A stretch of 16,380 nucleotides of DNA from Ruminococcaceae bacterium UBA7147 (lineage in GTDB: Bacteria; Bacillota; Clostridia; Oscillospirales; Acutalibacteraceae), in NCBI GenBank assembly GCA_002491825.1, contig DKWR01000020.1:8230-24609 (forward strand), written 5' to 3'. A program made the translations under genes and the position numbers. The notes under the pieces are model-generated. The model was not told where the DNA came from. It worked only from the letters and a program-made list of their open reading frames with translations, and ran no database searches. The first letter of the stretch is position 1. Each line of letters begins with the position of its first letter. This document shows, piece by piece, positions 12,636 through 16,380 of this stretch.

Positions 12636-14735
12636 ATGCCAAGACAGGTTTCACTTGAACAGACAAGAAATATCGGTATCATGGCTCACATCGATGCCGG
12701 TAAGACAACTACAACAGAGCGTATCCTGTATTATACCGGCGTAAACCACAAGATTGGTGAAACACACGATGGTGCTTCTACAATGGACTGGATGGTTCAG
12801 GAGAAGGAACGTGGTATCACAATCACCTCTGCTGCTACTACAGCTTTCTGGAGAGGCAGCAAGCAGCAGTACAAGCCCCACAGAATCAACATCATCGATA
12901 CTCCCGGACACGTTGACTTCACTGTTGAAGTTGAGCGTTCACTTCGTGTACTCGACGGTTCTGTAACTGTACTTTGTGCAAAGGGCGGCGTTGAGCCTCA
13001 GTCAGAAACCGTTTGGCGTCAGGCTGACAACTACGGCGTACCGAGAATGGTTTACGTTAATAAAATGGACATCATGGGTGCTAACTTCTTCCATGTTGTT
13101 CAGATGATGAAGGACAGACTTAAATGTAACGCTGTTCCGATTCAGCTTCCGATCGGCGCTGAAAGCGATTTCAGCGGTATCATCGACCTCGTAACAATGA
13201 AGGCTGAAATCTATCACAATGAGGACGGCACAGATTACAGCGAGGAAGAAATTCCGGAGGATATGAAGGATTTAGCTGACGAGTACCGTGAGAAGCTCAT
13301 CGAGTCAGTTGCTGAACTCGACGAGGAGCTTATGGAGAAATACTTCGGCGGCGAAGAGATTTCTGTAGAAGAAATCAAGAAAGTTATCAGAAAAGCTACT
13401 ATCGACAACACAATGGTTCCCGTAACCTGCGGTTCTTCTTACCGTAATAAGGGCGTTCAGATGCTCCTTGACGCTGTTGTTGATTATATGCCTGCTCCTA
13501 CAGACGTTCCTGCTATCAAGGGTATTGACCCCGAAACAGGCGACGAAACTGAAAGAAAGTCTTCGGATACAGAGCCTTTTGCTGCTCTTGCATTCAAGAT
13601 TGCTACAGACCCGTTCGTAGGTAAGCTCTGCTTCTTCCGTGTATATTCAGGTACAGTTACAACAGGTACTACTGTTTATAACTCGGTTAAGGACAACAAC
13701 GAGCGTATGGGCAGAATCTTACAGATGCACGCTAACGACAGAAAAGATATTGACTGCTGCTACGCAGGTGATATTGCTGCTGCCGTTGGTCTTAAGAATA
13801 CAACTACAGGTGACACACTCTGCGATGAGAAGCACCCCGTAATCCTCGAGTCAATGGAATTCCCGGATCCCGTTATCCGTGTTGCTATTGAACCCAAGAC
13901 CAAAGCAGGTCAGGAGAAGATGGGTATTGCTCTTGCAAAGCTCGCAGAAGAAGACCCAACCTTCAAGGCTTACACAGACGAAGAAACAGGCCAGACAATT
14001 ATCGCAGGTATGGGTGAGCTTCACCTTGAGATTATCGTTGACCGTCTTCTCCGTGAGTTTAAGGTAGAGGCTAACATCGGCGCTCCGCAGGTTGCTTACA
14101 AGGAAACAATCCGCAAGGAAGCATCCGTTGATGAGAAATATGCTCGTCAGTCAGGCGGTAAGGGCCAGTACGGTCACGTTAAGATTAACATATTCCCCAA
14201 CAAGGACAAGGGATACGAATTTGTCAACAACATTGTCGGCGGTGCAATTCCCAAGGAATACATTCCTGCTGTTGACCAGGGTATTCAGGGCGCAATGCTT
14301 TCGGGCGTTGTTGCAGGCTACAACGTAGTTGACGTTAAGGTTGAGCTTTATGATGGTTCATATCACGAGGTTGACTCCTCTGAAATGGCATTTAAGATTG
14401 CCGGTTCAATGGCATTCAAGAGTGCTATGAAGAAGGCAGACCCCGTACTTCTTGAGCCGATTATGAAGGTTACTGTAATCACTCCCGAGGAGTACCTCGG
14501 CGACGTTATCGGCGACCTTAACTCACGCCGTGGTATGATTCAGAGCATGGAAGCTGACAACGGTGTTCAGCGTGTTATCGCTCACGTTCCGCTTTCAGAG
14601 ATGTTCGGTTATGCAACGGATATGCGTTCCAAGACTCAGGGACGCGGTCAGTATGTAATGGAGCCCGACACATATGCAGAGGTTCCGAAGAATATTGCCG
14701 AAAAGATTATGAACGAGAGAGCCAAGAAGGATTAA
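12636..14735 (+). CDS. fusA: Elongation factor G
   Basis: This 699-residue translocation GTPase drives movement of tRNAs and mRNA on the ribosome and, in some pathways, helps recycle it. The G domain shows AHIDAGKT (17-24), the switch I threonine in GITITSAAT (60-68), DTPGH (88-92) and NKMD (142-145). Domain II follows, then the later domains with GMGELHLEI and the domain IV tip sequence [12 protein letters not shown]. Length is typical for bacterial EF-G. AGAGGAGG (12623-12630) is 5 nt before the ATG, 36 bp after rpsG, consistent with co-transcription. No unusual substitution was noticed. Confidence 0.98.
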   Translation: MPRQVSLEQTRNIGIMAHIDAGKTTTTERILYYTGVNHKIGETHDGASTMDWMVQEKERGITITSAATTAFWRGSKQQYKPHRINIIDTPGHVDFTVEVERSLRVLDGSVTVLCAKGGVEPQSETVWRQADNYGVPRMVYVNKMDIMGANFFHVVQMMKDRLKCNAVPIQLPIGAESDFSGIIDLVTMKAEIYHNEDGTDYSEEEIPEDMKDLADEYREKLIESVAELDEELMEKYFGGEEISVEEIKKVIRKATIDNTMVPVTCGSSYRNKGVQMLLDAVVDYMPAPTDVPAIKGIDPETGDETERKSSDTEPFAALAFKIATDPFVGKLCFFRVYSGTVTTGTTVYNSVKDNNERMGRILQMHANDRKDIDCCYAGDIAAAVGLKNTTTGDTLCDEKHPVILESMEFPDPVIRVAIEPKTKAGQEKMGIALAKLAEEDPTFKAYTDEETGQTIIAGMGELHLEIIVDRLLREFKVEANIGAPQVAYKETIRKEASVDEKYARQSGGKGQYGHVKINIFPNKDKGYEFVNNIVGGAIPKEYIPAVDQGIQGAMLSGVVAGYNVVDVKVELYDGSYHEVDSSEMAFKIAGSMAFKSAMKKADPVLLEPIMKVTVITPEEYLGDVIGDLNSRRGMIQSMEADNGVQRVIAHVPLSEMFGYATDMRSKTQGRGQYVMEPDTYAEVPKNIAEKIMNERAKKD

Positions 14736-14770
14736 TTCGGCTTTCAAAGCGTAATTTTTTAAAAAATGTA

Positions 14771-14799
14771 TTGATTTTTTTGAAAAATATTGGTACAAT
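14771..14799 (+). promoter_or_regulatory. Separate promoter of tuf
   Basis: TTGATT (14771-14776), 17 bp, then TACAAT (14794-14799), with an extended TG motif just before the -10 (TGGTACAAT). The short leader contains TTGTAAA/TTTACAA (14813-14831), able to form a 7-bp hairpin, and the palindrome GGAAATTTCC (14842-14851) touching the ribosome binding site. No strong terminator separates fusA from this promoter, so tuf probably has both read-through and its own transcripts. Confidence 0.7.
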
Positions 14800-14852
14800 A
14801 TCATTAAATCTATTGTAAATTCTTTTTACAACCAATAAGGAGGAAATTTCCA

Positions 14853-16055
14853 ATGGCAAGAGAAAAATTTGAAAGAAATAAACCCCATGTTAACATTGGT
14901 ACAATCGGCCACGTTGACCATGGTAAAACAACACTTACTGCTGCTATCACAAAGGTTCTCAACCTCGAAGGCGACGCTGATTTCGTTGATTACGCTAACA
15001 TCGATAAGGCTCCCGAAGAGAGAGAGCGTGGTATCACAATCAACACTGCTCACGTTGAGTATGAAACAGCTAACCGTCACTATGCACACGTTGACTGCCC
15101 CGGCCATGCTGACTATGTAAAGAACATGATCACCGGTGCTGCTCAGATGGACGGCGCTATCCTCGTTGTTTCTGCTGCTGACGGTCCTATGCCCCAGACA
15201 AGAGAGCACATCCTTCTTTCTCGTCAGGTAGGCGTACCCTACATCGTAGTATTCATGAACAAGACTGACCAGGTTGACGATCCCGAACTTCTCGAGCTCG
15301 TTGAAATGGAAATTCGTGATCTTCTTAACGAGTACGAGTTCCCCGGCGACGATACACCTATCATCAAGGGTTCAGCTTATGTTGCTCTTACAAGCGATTC
15401 AAAGGATCCCGCAGCTCCCGAGTATGCTTGCATTCACGAGCTTATGGCTGCTGTTGACGAGTTCATTCCTACTCCTGACCGTAAGGCTGACCAGCCTTTC
15501 CTTATGCCTGTTGAGGACGTATTCACAATCACAGGCCGTGGTACAGTTGCTACAGGTAGAGTTGAAAGAGGTCAGATTAGGACTTCTGAAGAAGTTGAAA
15601 TCGTTGGTCTTACAGACGAAAAGAGAAAAGTTGTTGTTACAGGTCTTGAAATGTTTAGAAAGACTCTTGACTATGCAGAGGCAGGCGACAACGTAGGTGT
15701 ACTTCTCCGTGGTGTTCAGAGAACTGAAATCCAGAGAGGTCAGGTACTTGCAAAGCCCGGTACAATTCACCCCCACACAAAGTTCCGTGGTCAGGTTTAC
15801 GTTCTTACTAAGGACGAGGGCGGCCGTCATACACCTTTCTTCAACAACTATCGTCCCCAGTTCTATTTCAGAACAACTGACGTTACAGGTACAATCTCAC
15901 TTCCCGAGGGCGTAGAGATGTGCATGCCTGGTGATAACGTTGAAATGGACGTTGAGCTTATCACTCCTATCGCTATCGAAGTTGGTCTTCGTTTCGCTAT
16001 CCGTGAAGGCGGTAGAACAGTAGGTTCAGGCGCAGTTATCGCTGTTAACGAATAA
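14853..16055 (+). CDS. tuf: Elongation factor Tu
   Basis: This 400-residue GTPase delivers aminoacyl-tRNA to the ribosomal A site. Visible motifs are GHVDHGKT (19-26), the switch I region [15 protein letters not shown] (57-71), DCPGHADY (81-88), NKTD (136-139; NKCD in E. coli) and GSAYVAL (173-179). Domains II and III are complete, ending in [10 protein letters not shown]. Length is normal. AAGGAGG (14837-14843) lies 9 nt before the ATG. As usual for highly expressed genes, codon choice is restricted, with repeated use of a few codons such as GTT, CTT and ACA. It is the last gene of the str cluster. Confidence 0.98.
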   Translation: MAREKFERNKPHVNIGTIGHVDHGKTTLTAAITKVLNLEGDADFVDYANIDKAPEERERGITINTAHVEYETANRHYAHVDCPGHADYVKNMITGAAQMDGAILVVSAADGPMPQTREHILLSRQVGVPYIVVFMNKTDQVDDPELLELVEMEIRDLLNEYEFPGDDTPIIKGSAYVALTSDSKDPAAPEYACIHELMAAVDEFIPTPDRKADQPFLMPVEDVFTITGRGTVATGRVERGQIRTSEEVEIVGLTDEKRKVVVTGLEMFRKTLDYAEAGDNVGVLLRGVQRTEIQRGQVLAKPGTIHPHTKFRGQVYVLTKDEGGRHTPFFNNYRPQFYFRTTDVTGTISLPEGVEMCMPGDNVEMDVELITPIAIEVGLRFAIREGGRTVGSGAVIAVNE

Positions 16056-16093
16056 TTGTTAATCGACTAACGCACAATAAATTTTAACATTTT

Positions 16094-16124
16094 GGCTGTC
16101 TTGCATTTGTAAGGCAGCCTTTTT
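16094..16124 (+). terminator. Rho-independent terminator of the str operon
   Basis: A 9-bp stem (GGCTGTCTT with AAGGCAGCC, one G-U pair), an 8-nt loop and TTTTT. It lies about 40 bp after tuf. Confidence 0.92.
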
Positions 16125-16156
16125 GTATATAAATTAATTTTAATTTTACCAATATG

Positions 16157-16355
16157 CTAAACTATAATTTAATGCGGAATTCGTAATTCGTAATGCGGAA
16201 TTAATGGTCGCTACGCTCCGGATTTGTAATAGTGCGTGTTATTTGGAAAGGTTTGGTTTCCTCGGGTTGATTGATATATAGGAAACGTTTAGGGACGTGT
16301 GGGAACCCGTCCCCTACGGAAATGTGAGTTTTTCTCTAAAACTACGATTTAATCG
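16157..16355. repeat. Imperfect direct repeats flanking the right-edge element
   Basis: CTAAACTATAATTTAATGCGG (split as CTAAACTATAA then TTTAATGCGG, 16157-16177) and CTAAAACTACGATTTAATCGG (split as CTAAAACTACG then ATTTAATCGG, 16336-16355) are similar after small gaps. They bracket about 180 bp that contain an AATTCGTAATTCGTAATGCGG repeat-rich start and the hairpin repeat copy B. This stretch has no gene. The match is short and AT-rich, so the boundary is tentative. Confidence 0.35.
16206..16318 (+). repeat. Hairpin-bearing intergenic repeat, copy B
   Basis: This starts GGTCGCTACGCTCCGGATTT (16206-16225). It has the same block order as the minus-strand copy at 5787-5893: TGCGTGTT, GGAAA, TGATATAT (16272-16279), AACGTTT (16284-16290), then a hairpin GGGACG...CGTCCC (16292-16313) followed by CTACGG. 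Both copies are preceded by a short iterated sequence, but the iterated unit differs (GCGGAATTCGTAATTCG here, GGAGTTTGGAGTGTGG there). The window ends 62 bp later with no recognisable gene. Confidence 0.65.
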
Positions 16356-16380
16356 GTAAAGTTTGATTGCCACTGCGGAC

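Noticed and set aside
15399..15830. Long antisense open frame inside tuf (143 codons), and similar ones at 14826-15209 and 9423-9776
   Set aside because: These mirror the restricted codon use of the sense genes. Cys/Ser-rich, no ribosome binding sites, no recognisable domains.

Overview
The window looks like a chromosomal segment of an anaerobic, spore-forming Clostridia-type Firmicute, most likely in or near Ruminococcus/Oscillospiraceae. The pointers are a SpoVAE-family sporulation protein, a ribosomal protein S12 with the extra N-terminal insertion typical of Firmicutes, strong AGGAGG ribosome binding sites, SigA-type promoters and AT-rich spacers. The genus is inferred from overall character, not from a database match. 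All genes but one are on the + strand. I found no tRNA, rRNA, CRISPR array, transposase, phage gene or resistance gene.

Region 1 (1-5661). A lone spoVAE gene on the minus strand faces away from a four-gene operon: an ABC ATPase, an ABC-2 permease, a GldG-type auxiliary protein and a DUF4340 protein. The genes overlap or nearly touch (TGATG, 14 bp, TAATG) and end at one strong terminator. The layout matches Gld-like ABC systems, here in a probable Gram-positive. The spacer between spoVAE and the operon holds a 21-bp-spaced direct repeat that could be an operator.

Region 2 (5663-8356). A short non-coding element bounded by inverted repeats precedes a two-gene unit. It encodes a DPM1/GtrB-like polyprenyl-phosphate glycosyltransferase and a GtrA-type membrane protein that carries an extra N-terminal extracytoplasmic sensor-like domain. 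Together they should make a lipid-linked sugar and move it across the membrane for envelope decoration.

Region 3 (8357-10766). A secreted cell-wall protein (DUF348-DUF348-G5-3D, YabE/YocH-like) has an unusually long upstream region. That region contains WalR-like boxes, two candidate promoters and a nested leader hairpin. A small lipoprotein with its own promoter and terminator follows.

Region 4 (10767-11353). The second copy of a 94-bp dispersed repeat (first copy at 3-96) precedes a small pyrophosphatase-like gene. Its C-terminal end appears to have been knocked out of frame in a TA-rich tract.

Region 5 (11399-16124). The str cluster rpsL-rpsG-fusA-tuf has a strong promoter and structured leader, a second promoter just before tuf, and a final terminator. 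No rpoBC lies upstream. The right edge (16125-16380) is non-coding and carries a second copy, inverted, of the hairpin repeat found at 5787-5893.
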